The notes below the pieces were generated by a model. It made no database searches. It was given only the letters and a program-made list of their open reading frames with translations, and had not been told where the DNA came from. A stretch of 64,000 nucleotides of DNA from CAZFLN01 sp964519905 (GTDB lineage Bacteria > Patescibacteriota > Microgenomatia > UBA1400 > UBA1396): positions 7,510 through 71,509 of the forward strand of contig CAZFLN010000005.1 in NCBI GenBank assembly GCA_964519905.1, given 5' to 3'. The translations under genes were made by a program, and so were the position numbers. Below are positions 44,012 through 53,328 of this stretch, in pieces (the stretch's first letter is position 1; every line of letters begins with the position of its first letter).

Positions 44012-45703
44012 ATGCGGCAGGCGCTTTCTTCCTGGTGGACATTCTTCGCGGTAGCGTGTGTCATTGTTGGTGTTTTTTTGCGCTTACAATTTTTTGGTTC
44101 TGTTCCTGGATCTTTGTACTGGGATGAAATGGCATTGTGGTCAGAAGCGCAGAGTATTGCCCAGACTGCGAAGGACACAAATAATCGTCCTTGGAATCAG
44201 CTCATTTTCCTTTCGTATGGGGATTACAAGATGCCAATGTATATTTGGCTGACAGCGCCTTTTGCTCGATTTATTGAGGAGCCAAACGTAGGCGCCAGAA
44301 TTATCAGTCTTCTCTCTGGTTTGAGTTTGCTGGGAACGCTTCCTTGGTTAGCAAGTGAATTGTATCGGTTTTTCCGATTAGAAAATATCTCTGAACTCTC
44401 GCGAAGGAATTTGGTGATTTCGACACTTTGGGTTGCGGCCTTTGCTCCTGTTCTCTTGCATTTTTCGCGAGTTGGATTTGAGGCTCACCTCGCTCTTGCA
44501 TTGGTGGTGGCTGCATTGGCATTTCTGTTTCGTGGATTTTTGGTGCGGAGTCACGGGTTTTCCTTGATGTATTTTTTACTTTCAGCCCTTTTTGCCGTCG
44601 CGGCAACATATGCGTACTTCAGCGTTCGGTATGTCTGGCCTGGAATGTTCCTATCGACATTGGGCATTTTTATTCTAGGATCTCAAATCAACCGATCAAA
44701 GATTCTCCGCAGTGCTTTGGCTCTTCTCGCAGGAGTTTTTTGGCTGGTTCTTCTTATTCCCTTCACTCGTTCAGATTTTTATGTTGAGTCTCAGCGATTT
44801 CGTCTTGGTACTCCCAGTATTTTGAATTCTTCACCAGCGGTAGAGACATTGAATCAATGGAGACTTGATTCAGGGAATACGATACTTTCACGATTTGTTT
44901 TTTCCTCTAAAATTTGGCAAGCTCAGGCGCTCAGTAGAAACATGATGGAGTTTTTGAATCCAGGATATATTTTTGTGGATGGGGATGAGAACCTTCGACA
45001 CGGAACGGGAGAAACGGGATTATTTTGGTGGTGGTCGATGCCTTTCTTGGTCATTGGATTTTTCGCTCTGTGGCGCAAGTCACCTCGTGCAGCTGCAGTA
45101 TTGTCAATTTGGTGGGCGTTTGGCGTTCTTCCAGCAGCGGTCCCAAATGACGTTCCACATGCTCTCCGATCCTTAAATGCTTTGCCGTCTTTGATTCTGT
45201 TCCTGGCTACTGGCTTGAGTGTTTCTACTGAATTTATTCGAAGAAAGCCTGGAGTTCTTTCGCTTATTTTCGTCGGTGTGCTGATTACTCTGACTCTTTG
45301 GAGTAGCGTTTTTTGGATGCGACTGCAACCGGGATATGCGGAAGCATCAAAAGCTCAGTGGCAGAATGGGTATCGAGAGCTTGCTGAGTATCTAACGCAC
45401 ACTCAGGCGTCTCATTTGCCAGTGCAAGTGTTTCCATTTGATGATCGTTTTTTTGTGTATTATCAAGTGTTTTCTCAAGAGTCTTGGAATCACATTCAGT
45501 TGATACCTACTCAAGGATTTAAGCGAGACACGTTTGGGTATGTGCAGTTACAACTTCCGTCAGCGCTTGATGATGCTCAATCTGGAACATTCGTAATTGT
45601 TCCAGTTGGGAAAGAAGTTCCAGAAAGATTTACAGAGAAAGAGAGAATAAGAGACGCTTTTGGAGAGGAGCAATTTGTTGTGGTCCAAGCTATTCGGGAA
45701 TAA
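44012..45703 (+). CDS. GT-C membrane glycosyltransferase (ArnT/PMT-like)
   Basis: A 563-residue multi-pass protein. After helix 1, the extracytoplasmic loop carries GSLYWDEMALWSEA, the Asp-Glu pair that is catalytic in GT-C enzymes using polyprenyl-phosphate sugars. About a dozen helices follow and a soluble C-terminal domain of ~130 residues. First gene of a long surface-glycan cluster that continues to 55.3 kb. A perfect TTGACA at 43980 and TACAAT at 43998 lie upstream but only 12 bp apart, so the exact promoter is unclear. Confidence 0.85.
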   Translation: MRQALSSWWTFFAVACVIVGVFLRLQFFGSVPGSLYWDEMALWSEAQSIAQTAKDTNNRPWNQLIFLSYGDYKMPMYIWLTAPFARFIEEPNVGARIISLLSGLSLLGTLPWLASELYRFFRLENISELSRRNLVISTLWVAAFAPVLLHFSRVGFEAHLALALVVAALAFLFRGFLVRSHGFSLMYFLLSALFAVAATYAYFSVRYVWPGMFLSTLGIFILGSQINRSKILRSALALLAGVFWLVLLIPFTRSDFYVESQRFRLGTPSILNSSPAVETLNQWRLDSGNTILSRFVFSSKIWQAQALSRNMMEFLNPGYIFVDGDENLRHGTGETGLFWWWSMPFLVIGFFALWRKSPRAAAVLSIWWAFGVLPAAVPNDVPHALRSLNALPSLILFLATGLSVSTEFIRRKPGVLSLIFVGVLITLTLWSSVFWMRLQPGYAEASKAQWQNGYRELAEYLTHTQASHLPVQVFPFDDRFFVYYQVFSQESWNHIQLIPTQGFKRDTFGYVQLQLPSALDDAQSGTFVIVPVGKEVPERFTEKERIRDAFGEEQFVVVQAIRE

Positions 45704-47264
45704 AGCATTTGTGATTGTAAGCCTCCTGTTCCTTGCATTTGTTGTTGCCAGAATTGGGTATGCTTTTTTTACGATGCCACAGTCCTACACTCCTGATGAA
45801 GCCTCAATTTTACTCAACGCCCAACTGCTCAGTGAGCAAGGTGTCGATGAATGGGGTGTCTCTTGGCCACTGGTATATCAATCATTTGGAGATAGTAAAC
45901 TCCCTGGATATTTATACAGTGTTTATATTGTCGGTTTCTTGACCGATTTTTCTTGGCAAAGTGTTCGTATTCCCAGCTTTATTGCGAGTCTTTTATTGCC
46001 CATAGCTGTGTGGTTTTTGGCGCGATCGTTGCGAATTCACTCTTTTGGTGCAAGTATTGCCGCTGTTTTGTGTGCACTTTCTCCTTGGTTGTGGCATTAT
46101 GGAAGCTCAGGGTTCGAGGCAAACTTGGCATTACTGTTTTGGATACTTGGTATGGGCTTGATTTTTCATCGCCCGTTTGTGCTGTGGAAAGAGTTCGTAG
46201 CGGGACTCTTACTTTTTGTGAGCATTTTGACGTATAACGCCCCGTTACTTTTGCTTCCCTCCCTTGTGCTCGGAGTTATTTTTTGGCGTTGGGGAAACTG
46301 GAAAGAAATTTTCAGAGCGGTCATTGTTGTAGTCTTTTCTGGGTTGATTGCAGCCAGTTTTACCTTGGGAGCGAGTACGCAGAAGGGTGCGATTAGTATT
46401 TTTCAAGATCCCACAATTCTTTCGCTCTATCCTGCCTATAGAGCTGAGTATTCTGGGATTTGGCAAAAACTTCTCGGGAATCAGTATGTGTATTTTCTTC
46501 GTTTGCTTGTTGAACGATGGGTGGTAAGTTGGTCTTGGACCTTTTTGGTGACTCGAGGTGGAGCAAATCCTTGGCACACTATTCCTGGAACAGGACATGT
46601 TCATGCATTAATTTTGGTTATTCTTGGGCTTTTTGCACCATTAGTGAGCACCCGATGGTATAAGTCACAAACTCAATTTACTCTACCAAAAACAGCAGTA
46701 ATTCTTGCTTGGCTGCTTGTGACTGCAACCGCTCCTGCCGTAATTACCGTCGATGCTCCTCATGCCACGAGAAGCCTTTTTTTCTTTGTGATGTTGGCTG
46801 TAGCTGCTGGCGCCATCTTGGGAGAGCTTTGGATATTCTTACGAGAGGAACAACCTCGGTGGTCTCAACGACTCATGGCCAGTATTCTTGGAGTTTTAGT
46901 TGTATGGATAACTGTCTTGTGGTGGAGCCCAGCTGGTTTACGATGGCAGTACTTTATGAGTCCGCGATGGAATGGGAATATTATTTCTGTATTGCAGTCT
47001 GAGTCCGTTCAAGCCGCACAGCAAGTGTTTGTGGTTGACCCGCATGGAAGTCTTGCTGCGTATGTAGGTGCTACCGACGCGAAAGTGCGCTCAGAATTTG
47101 TGAGCAGTGCTGTTCGGTCTGCGCCAGACACGGTGGGCATGGTGCGAGTAGAGAAAGTTGGAAAATATACTTTCGTTTTAGATGAGGATGACATCCCAAC
47201 GAATGCAACAGGAATAATTCTCTCTCCCCGTAGTAACACGCAATGGGATATAGTGGAGCTATGA
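45678..47264 (+). CDS. GT-C membrane glycosyltransferase
   Basis: About 528 residues, similar in layout to the gene before it: helix 1, then QSYTPDEASILLNAQ with the Asp-Glu pair, and many helices. FGDSKLPGYLYSVYIVG parallels FLSYGDYKMPMYIWL in the previous protein, so the two probably arose by duplication. No ATG is available at the start; TTG 45678 has AGGAG seven bases upstream (TTG 45675 is an alternative) and overlaps the previous gene by 26 bp. ATGA overlap with the GT2 gene. Confidence 0.83.
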   Translation: MWSKLFGNKAFVIVSLLFLAFVVARIGYAFFTMPQSYTPDEASILLNAQLLSEQGVDEWGVSWPLVYQSFGDSKLPGYLYSVYIVGFLTDFSWQSVRIPSFIASLLLPIAVWFLARSLRIHSFGASIAAVLCALSPWLWHYGSSGFEANLALLFWILGMGLIFHRPFVLWKEFVAGLLLFVSILTYNAPLLLLPSLVLGVIFWRWGNWKEIFRAVIVVVFSGLIAASFTLGASTQKGAISIFQDPTILSLYPAYRAEYSGIWQKLLGNQYVYFLRLLVERWVVSWSWTFLVTRGGANPWHTIPGTGHVHALILVILGLFAPLVSTRWYKSQTQFTLPKTAVILAWLLVTATAPAVITVDAPHATRSLFFFVMLAVAAGAILGELWIFLREEQPRWSQRLMASILGVLVVWITVLWWSPAGLRWQYFMSPRWNGNIISVLQSESVQAAQQVFVVDPHGSLAAYVGATDAKVRSEFVSSAVRSAPDTVGMVRVEKVGKYTFVLDEDDIPTNATGIILSPRSNTQWDIVEL

Positions 47265-48085
47265 AGTCGCGACAGAAATTCTCCCTTTCAGTAGTCTACG
47301 CAGTGCACAACGAAGAGCGATTGTTCGCTGCTTCACTTGCCAGTATTGCTGATATCGCTGATGAAATAATTGTCGTAGATGGGGAGTCAACTGACAGAAC
47401 CAGAGAAATAGCTGCAGAATTTTCAGCCCAAGTTATCAAAACCACAAATAAACCAATTTTCCATATTAATAAACAAATGGCGATGGATGCAGCGAAAGGG
47501 GATTGGGTTCTCCAAATGGATGCGGACGAAACTATCGACGAAGCTCTCAAGGCAGATATTACTCGTATTTTGTCAGCTGAGTCTCTGGACCTTTTCGATG
47601 CCGGATATTGGCTCAAAAGGAAAAACTGGTTTTTGGGCCGTTTTCTCACAAAAGGTGGCCAGTATCCAGATCCAGTGATTCGTTTTTTTCAAAGAGGAAA
47701 AGCATTTCTTCCCATGAAGTCCGTTCACGAACAGATGGAAGTTCGCGGTAGTATTGGTTGGCTGGATGGTCATTTATTACACTACAACTCGCCTGATTTC
47801 TCGGTATACGTACGGAAAGCCAATACCTATACTTCACTCACTGCCTTGGAATGGGAGAAAAAGAAAGTTCCTGTTTCTGTCGGATCGTTCATCCGTTTCG
47901 TGATTTGGAAGCCTGTTACCACTTTCTTTTCACTGTATCTTCGACATAAAGGATTTATGGATGGCATGTCTGGTTTTGTGTTTGCCCTATTTTCTGGTCT
48001 CCATTTTCCCATTGCCTACATTAAGTATTGGGAGATGCACCAGACGCCGATGCCTTCACCAGTGATTAAAAAAAGGAAAAAATGA
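47261..48085 (+). CDS. GT2 family glycosyltransferase (WaaE/KdtX-like)
   Basis: A 274-residue GT-A transferase. LSVVYAVHNEERLFAASLASI, EIIVVDGESTDRTREIA and LQMDADETID give the nucleotide-sugar and metal-binding DxD site. The RKNWFLGRFL and HEQMEV segments match the family that includes WaaE and many cell-wall glycosyltransferases. C-terminal region amphipathic, probably membrane-associated. ATG 47261 overlaps the preceding stop. Confidence 0.88.
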   Translation: MKSRQKFSLSVVYAVHNEERLFAASLASIADIADEIIVVDGESTDRTREIAAEFSAQVIKTTNKPIFHINKQMAMDAAKGDWVLQMDADETIDEALKADITRILSAESLDLFDAGYWLKRKNWFLGRFLTKGGQYPDPVIRFFQRGKAFLPMKSVHEQMEVRGSIGWLDGHLLHYNSPDFSVYVRKANTYTSLTALEWEKKKVPVSVGSFIRFVIWKPVTTFFSLYLRHKGFMDGMSGFVFALFSGLHFPIAYIKYWEMHQTPMPSPVIKKRKK

Positions 48086-49230
48086 GGGTTTGGCTCGACA
48101 CTTCACCTTTGGAAAGTGGACATGCTCACCGAGGAATTGGTGCGTATACTCGTTTTTTGCTCCGTGCATTCGAAGAGCTTATTGCAAAGAAAAAACTTGA
48201 TGGGGTAGAGTTGCTCACTTCTGAACCAGAAGTTGCTCCAGACATAATTCACTATCCTTTTTTTGATTTGTTTTTTTCAACTCTGACTGTCCCCAAAGTG
48301 ACACCAGTCATAGTGACGATTCACGATGTTATTCCGCTCGTTTTTCCAGAAAAATACCGTCCAGGAGTGCGCGGAACATTGCGCTTTTGGAAACAAAAGC
48401 GAGCACTTCAGCGAGTTGCCGGAGTTATTACTGATTCTGAAGTTTCTCGTCAGGATATTCATGAGCATTTGGCGGTTCCGCTTGAAAAAATTTGGGCAAT
48501 TCCCTTAGCTGCCAATCCAGAAATTGAACCAGTCAGTGAATACTATCAGCAGAAATACGCACAGCAGGTTGGTGCTCCTGAGGATTACATCGTGTATGTG
48601 GGGGACATTAATTACAACAAGAATCTCCCAACTTTATTGCTGGCTTTGACACAGCTTCCTGAAGAAGTTCATTTGTGTGTTGTGAGTAGAACCTTTAGAA
48701 ACACTGATATTCCGGAAGGTCAGCAATTGGCCAAAATAATTACGGAAAATGACTTAGAAGATCGAGTTCACATCCTTGATATTCCTTCTGATCAACCAGA
48801 AATTCTTTCGGGAGTTTTAGGAGGAGCACGTTGTCTCGTCCAACCATCCTTGTACGAAGGATTTGGCTTGCCGGTCTTAGAAGCAATGCAGGCTGGCACC
48901 GTTGTGGTTTCTACAAATGGAGGTTCGCTTCCAGAAGTTGCTGGTGAGGCTGCCATTGTCGTAGAGCCAACTTTGGTTGGACTCACAGATGGGATCCGAG
49001 AGGCGTGGAAGCTTCGAGGTGAAGATCGAGAGAGTCGTATTCAGGCTGGTTTGAAGTGGGCGGCCAAGTTTTCTTGGTCTGATACTGCCAAACAAACAGC
49101 TTCGGTCTACCAGTTTGTACATGAACAACATCAGCGAGTTTTAGCAGAAAAGGCTGCTCTTATCGCTGCTCGATCAAAGACGCAATCCTCCAAAAACGGA
49201 AACAACCCTTCATCGGAGTCACAAACATGA
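48082..49230 (+). CDS. GT4 family glycosyltransferase
   Basis: A 382-residue GT-B enzyme. HRGIGAYTRFLLRAF is at the N-terminal acceptor side, VTIHDVIPLVFPEKYRPG in the middle, YVGDINYNKNLPTLL before the donor domain, and the E-x7-E motif in PSLYEGFGLPVLEAM. Similar to the GT4 at 27481. The C-terminal ~35 residues are a polar tail. Coupled by ATGA on both sides. Confidence 0.88.
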   Translation: MRVWLDTSPLESGHAHRGIGAYTRFLLRAFEELIAKKKLDGVELLTSEPEVAPDIIHYPFFDLFFSTLTVPKVTPVIVTIHDVIPLVFPEKYRPGVRGTLRFWKQKRALQRVAGVITDSEVSRQDIHEHLAVPLEKIWAIPLAANPEIEPVSEYYQQKYAQQVGAPEDYIVYVGDINYNKNLPTLLLALTQLPEEVHLCVVSRTFRNTDIPEGQQLAKIITENDLEDRVHILDIPSDQPEILSGVLGGARCLVQPSLYEGFGLPVLEAMQAGTVVVSTNGGSLPEVAGEAAIVVEPTLVGLTDGIREAWKLRGEDRESRIQAGLKWAAKFSWSDTAKQTASVYQFVHEQHQRVLAEKAALIAARSKTQSSKNGNNPSSESQT

Positions 49231-50930
49231 GTTCTCTGTTACGTTTTTTTGGAACCGGTTTTGTTTTTCGCGCTCAAATGCGAAATCGGTGGCGACAATG
49301 GGCGACTGTTGTTTTCTGGGCAATTTTGGTGGCTGCTGTGGTTGGACCGTGGTGGAATCTGCCATTTCCGTATACGCATGATGGGGAGAATCATTTAGCT
49401 CGTTTTATGAACACTGCTGCTACCATGCGGCAAGGGCAGATTCCACCACGATTCGCCCCGGACGTTTTCTCTGGATATGGCTTCCCAGTACTGCACTATA
49501 ACTATCCACTCGCAAACCTGTTGGCTGTGCCATTTGTCTGGTTGAAGCTGCACCCAGCTACTATTTTTGCTCTCCAATCTTGGTTTGCATTAACGCTGGG
49601 AGTCAGTGCGGTGTGGTACACATCGAGACGATGGCTCGCTCGAGAACAGTCATTTCTTGTTTCATTGTTTTATCTGTTTTCTCCTCCGTTGATTTCGATG
49701 TTGTATTGGCGAGGAAGTGTTGGTGAGATTCTGGCCTATGGGTTAGTGCCAGTTATTGTCTGGTCTGTGATTCGTTGGAGTTCGTTTCAGTCTCTTCGAA
49801 ATTGGTGGTTACTGACTCTCAGTTTCTTGGCTTTTGGACTGGCACACAATGTTTTACTTTTGATTCTTGGCCCTTGGATCCTAATGTTTGTGCTGTGGTA
49901 TTCGTGGAAGTTTGGCGGTTTGAAGGGAACAATTGTATCTGGCTTAGCAAGTATCGGTATGACGCTGTGGTTTTGGATTCCAGCCTTACTCGAACTTGAT
50001 TTAATTGTGTTAGCGAGTGATTCATTAGCCAGTCAAGCGATGGATCACACCCTGACTTGGTGGCAAATATGGTTTTCTCCTGTTGGATTTGGCTTTTCTT
50101 TCCCTGGGATTCAAGATAGTCTTGGCTTTGGATTGGGAGTACCAGCCATACTCGTGCTTGTTTTGTCGACAGCATTTCTCCTTGCAAGTGCTTGGAAAAC
50201 TTCTTTTCGTTATCGTTCAGCTTGGTTGATCTTTGGAGTTCTCTTGGCTGTCTCATTGTTTTTTTCTTGGGATGGAAGCGCTTTGTTTTGGGAAAAGCTT
50301 CCGTTTTTGGCGCTTATTCAATTCCCATGGAGATGGATGGCATTGAGCTCGCTTGTGCTTCTGCCAATTCTCGGATTGTTGCTTTTGAGTCTCCCACGAT
50401 GGAGTTGGGTGTACTGCGTTTTACTCGTGTCTCTTTTGTTTCAGGCAAATTGGCTTTTGGCTCGTCCATTGGCTGACAGAGTTGGGCACGATGCAATGTA
50501 CTATCGTTTGTTCCCATACACCACAACGACTCGAAATGAGAATCGACCACGAACATTTACAGCAGAAGTCCTCCCTGACTGGCAGCCAGCGCCGAGCGTT
50601 CTTTCTGGACAGGCTGAAATTTCTGTACAGCGCTGGAATGGGTCAAGCCGAGAGTATACGGTCTTAGTTTCAGAACCAACAGTAATTGTCGAACCAACCG
50701 TATTTTTCCCTGGATGGAAAACGACTGTGAATGGTGAAAAAACTTCGTATGATTTAGAGGTGGCTCAAGGAAGAATTGCATACGAGTTGTCTGCACAAGA
50801 TGACCCACAAACAGTAAAAAGTGTTTTTTCAGAGCGTACAGTGATACGAGGGGTCTCAGAGATACTCTCATTAGGAGTTTTTGGAGTGGTAATAAGTGGC
50901 ACTCTTTGGAAGTGGAGAAAGCAATCATGA
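49227..50930 (+). CDS. Multi-pass membrane protein, PTPS-related/GT-C-like
   Basis: A 567-residue protein with many helices and a C-terminal soluble domain (about residues 420-540) of beta character (VEPTVFFPGWKTTVNGEKTSYDL). The loop after helix 1 reads FPYTHDGENHLARFMNTAATMRQGQIPPRFAPDVFSGYGFPVLHYNYPL. That pattern, with His-Asp in place of Asp-Glu, is typical of the 6-pyruvoyl-tetrahydropterin-synthase-related membrane family, which is probably glycosyltransferase. Coupled to its neighbours; part of the glycan cluster. Confidence 0.75.
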   Translation: MSSLLRFFGTGFVFRAQMRNRWRQWATVVFWAILVAAVVGPWWNLPFPYTHDGENHLARFMNTAATMRQGQIPPRFAPDVFSGYGFPVLHYNYPLANLLAVPFVWLKLHPATIFALQSWFALTLGVSAVWYTSRRWLAREQSFLVSLFYLFSPPLISMLYWRGSVGEILAYGLVPVIVWSVIRWSSFQSLRNWWLLTLSFLAFGLAHNVLLLILGPWILMFVLWYSWKFGGLKGTIVSGLASIGMTLWFWIPALLELDLIVLASDSLASQAMDHTLTWWQIWFSPVGFGFSFPGIQDSLGFGLGVPAILVLVLSTAFLLASAWKTSFRYRSAWLIFGVLLAVSLFFSWDGSALFWEKLPFLALIQFPWRWMALSSLVLLPILGLLLLSLPRWSWVYCVLLVSLLFQANWLLARPLADRVGHDAMYYRLFPYTTTTRNENRPRTFTAEVLPDWQPAPSVLSGQAEISVQRWNGSSREYTVLVSEPTVIVEPTVFFPGWKTTVNGEKTSYDLEVAQGRIAYELSAQDDPQTVKSVFSERTVIRGVSEILSLGVFGVVISGTLWKWRKQS

Positions 50931-52372
50931 ACATGAATTTTCTTGGTATAAACATAACTCAATTGCTTCGTTTTTTTCGAGCGAATATGTTACTGGTTTT
51001 AGTGGTTTTGATTGGTAGCTGGTTGAGAACTGTTCAGTTTGCTCAATTTCCAGTGGCTGGTGAAACCAGTGACGAAATTGCCTGGACAATGCAAGGTTCG
51101 AGTTTATGGCAAACCGGTATTCCTCAGAGTTGGTCATACTTCAAGTCGTACACACATTTTGAAGAAAAAAAACTTGGTTCTTCTCTGTATCGAATTGTTA
51201 CTCCCTCAGTTGATCATCCGCCTCTGTTTGGTCTTATCCCAGGGACTGTGGCAACTTTGCAAGGAACACCATGGAATGAACTTCCTTCAATAAAAGCGGT
51301 TCGCGCGCCAATGGTGGCGTTGTCGATCTTAAATTTGGTGTTATTTGCTTGGCTCGCAGATCGCTGGTTCTCAGAAAAATGGTCGCGAAATATTGCCGTT
51401 CTCTTATTTGCAGTCGTCCCAGCATGGATATTTTTACAGCGACTCGTGGTAAGCGAAAATCTTTTATTGACCTGGACCTTATTACTCTTACTGGCGAGCA
51501 GCTGGGAGAAAGCGAGAGCGTGGACGTTTGTGGGAGCCATCTCAATTATTTTCTTGCCGCTCACCAAAATTTCGGGTTTGGCTATCGCTGTGGCTGCTTT
51601 GGTGAGTATATGGAAGCGACCAGTTCGAGCAAGATTTTGGTGGTGGCTCGCAGCATTTTTCGGGGGTATTGCTGTCCTTCTTGCTTATTTTTCTTGGGTT
51701 GATTGGAGTTTGTTCTTACAAGTGCAGCAGGAGCAGTCACAACGGGACACTGGTTTACTGACACTTTTTTCAACTCAGATTTGGTCGAAGAGTTTAGTCC
51801 TTCACTCATTTGCTGAACCATGGACTTTGCTTGGACTTATTGCCACAATGATTTTAGTGGCTGTTAGAGATCCAAAAAAGCTCCAGCTACGTATTTCTTC
51901 TCAAACTTGGAATATGGCTCGTGCCATTTTTATCGCCTCACTAGCGTTCATTTTCTTGAGCGTGGGAGAGCATACTATTCATGGCTGGTATCGAATTATT
52001 TTCTTCCCATTTTTTGCTTTGTCTCTCGCGAGCGGAGCGGAGCTCTTATGGCGCACAAAATCTTTGGTTGGTCTTTCAATGGCCTGGCTGATTTTGGCGG
52101 TCGTGCTGCGTCAAGGCCTTTGGTTTGGAATGGGGAGTGAACTTTTTGTGTGGCAGTCAATTCTTTCTAAAATTTGGCTTCTAGGCGCTGCCATCTTGGT
52201 CGCGGCAGAATTTTTGCTTCAAGACGAAAAAATTCGAAAGAGAATCTTTCTCTCTGGCGCAGGTATCTTGTTGGCTGTTATCATTGTCAGCAGTCTCGTA
52301 ACAATCGTCTCTATAAACGCAGAAGCGTATTGGCTTGATAGTCAGTACATTCAAACAGGCTTGCGACCGTAA
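50927..52372 (+). CDS. GT-C membrane glycosyltransferase
   Basis: A 481-residue multi-pass protein. Helix 1 is followed by VAGETSDEIAWTMQGSSL with the Asp-Glu pair and VDHPPLFGLIPG, the His-Pro-Pro segment common in ArnT-like enzymes. It overlaps the previous gene by ATGA. Likely transfers a sugar from a polyprenyl-phosphate donor outside the membrane. Confidence 0.82.
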   Translation: MNMNFLGINITQLLRFFRANMLLVLVVLIGSWLRTVQFAQFPVAGETSDEIAWTMQGSSLWQTGIPQSWSYFKSYTHFEEKKLGSSLYRIVTPSVDHPPLFGLIPGTVATLQGTPWNELPSIKAVRAPMVALSILNLVLFAWLADRWFSEKWSRNIAVLLFAVVPAWIFLQRLVVSENLLLTWTLLLLLASSWEKARAWTFVGAISIIFLPLTKISGLAIAVAALVSIWKRPVRARFWWWLAAFFGGIAVLLAYFSWVDWSLFLQVQQEQSQRDTGLLTLFSTQIWSKSLVLHSFAEPWTLLGLIATMILVAVRDPKKLQLRISSQTWNMARAIFIASLAFIFLSVGEHTIHGWYRIIFFPFFALSLASGAELLWRTKSLVGLSMAWLILAVVLRQGLWFGMGSELFVWQSILSKIWLLGAAILVAAEFLLQDEKIRKRIFLSGAGILLAVIIVSSLVTIVSINAEAYWLDSQYIQTGLRP

Positions 52373-52397
52373 CTTTGATGGAAGAAGAAAGGAAAAT

Positions 52398-53324
52398 ATG
52401 GCTGAGAGAATTTTAGTAACTGGAGGAGCTGGATTTATTGGATCGCACGTGGCAGAGGCTTTTTTAGCGGCTGGACACGAAGTTGCTATTCTTGATAATT
52501 TTTCAACTGGTGAGGAAAAGAATTTGCCAGCCCAGGCTCAGGTTTTCCGTGGAGATGTCACGAATCGAGATTATCTGAATGAGGTGCTTCAGCAATTTAG
52601 ACCGACCGTTCTTAATCACCATGCCGCGCACATTCAAGTTGGAAATTCGGTCAAGGATCCACATTTCGACGCACTTCATAATATTTTTGGTGTTCTCAAT
52701 CTCATGGAAGAGGCGAAATTACTGGGCACAGTAAAGAAAGTAATAATGGCTTCCACTGGTGGAGCGATGTATGGTGATCAACCAGTCCCGTTTAATGAGT
52801 CGATGTTGCCTCAGCCACTTTCCCCGTATGGCATTTCCAAGCGATCAGGAGAAATGTACTTGTATTTTTACTACGCTCAATATGGAATTCAGTTTGTCGC
52901 GCTGCGGTACGCCAATGTGTATGGACCGAGGCAGAATCCTCATGGCGAATCTGGGGTGGTCTCTATCTTCATGGAAAAGATTTTAGCTGGACAAGAACCG
53001 GTCATTAATGGCGACGGACTGAATACCCGAGATTATGTGTATGTTGGAGATGTGGCACGAGCGAACGTTTTGGCGCTCCAGTATGACGGTGTAGGCGAGT
53101 TTAATATCGGGACCGGACGTGAGTTGAGTACGAATGAGGTCTTTCATGCCGTGGTGGCCGCGTTGCAAGTGAATGTTCCGGAAAAGCATGGTCCGGCTCG
53201 CCCAGGAGAGCAGATTCGAAGTGCTTTAGATGCTTCAAAGGCAATCAAAGAGCTCGGTTGGCAGCCAACAATGAGTTTTGAAGAAGGCATTGTTCAAACA
53301 GCAGCTTTCTTTCAAAACACGTAA
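52398..53324 (+). CDS. NAD-dependent epimerase/dehydratase (UDP-glucose 4-epimerase-like)
   Basis: A 308-residue extended short-chain dehydrogenase. NAD motif VTGGAGFIGSHVAEAF, sugar-site NHHAAHIQVGNSVKDP, catalytic MASTGGAMYGD with YGISKRSGE (Tyr-x3-Lys) and YANVYGPRQNPHGE. The text fits the archaeal/actinobacterial GalE-like group. It should supply an epimerised sugar nucleotide to the surrounding glycosyltransferases. The start is set by AGGAAA seven bases upstream; the longer frame lies within the preceding gene. Confidence 0.88.
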   Translation: MAERILVTGGAGFIGSHVAEAFLAAGHEVAILDNFSTGEEKNLPAQAQVFRGDVTNRDYLNEVLQQFRPTVLNHHAAHIQVGNSVKDPHFDALHNIFGVLNLMEEAKLLGTVKKVIMASTGGAMYGDQPVPFNESMLPQPLSPYGISKRSGEMYLYFYYAQYGIQFVALRYANVYGPRQNPHGESGVVSIFMEKILAGQEPVINGDGLNTRDYVYVGDVARANVLALQYDGVGEFNIGTGRELSTNEVFHAVVAALQVNVPEKHGPARPGEQIRSALDASKAIKELGWQPTMSFEEGIVQTAAFFQNT

Positions 53325-53328
53325 CAGT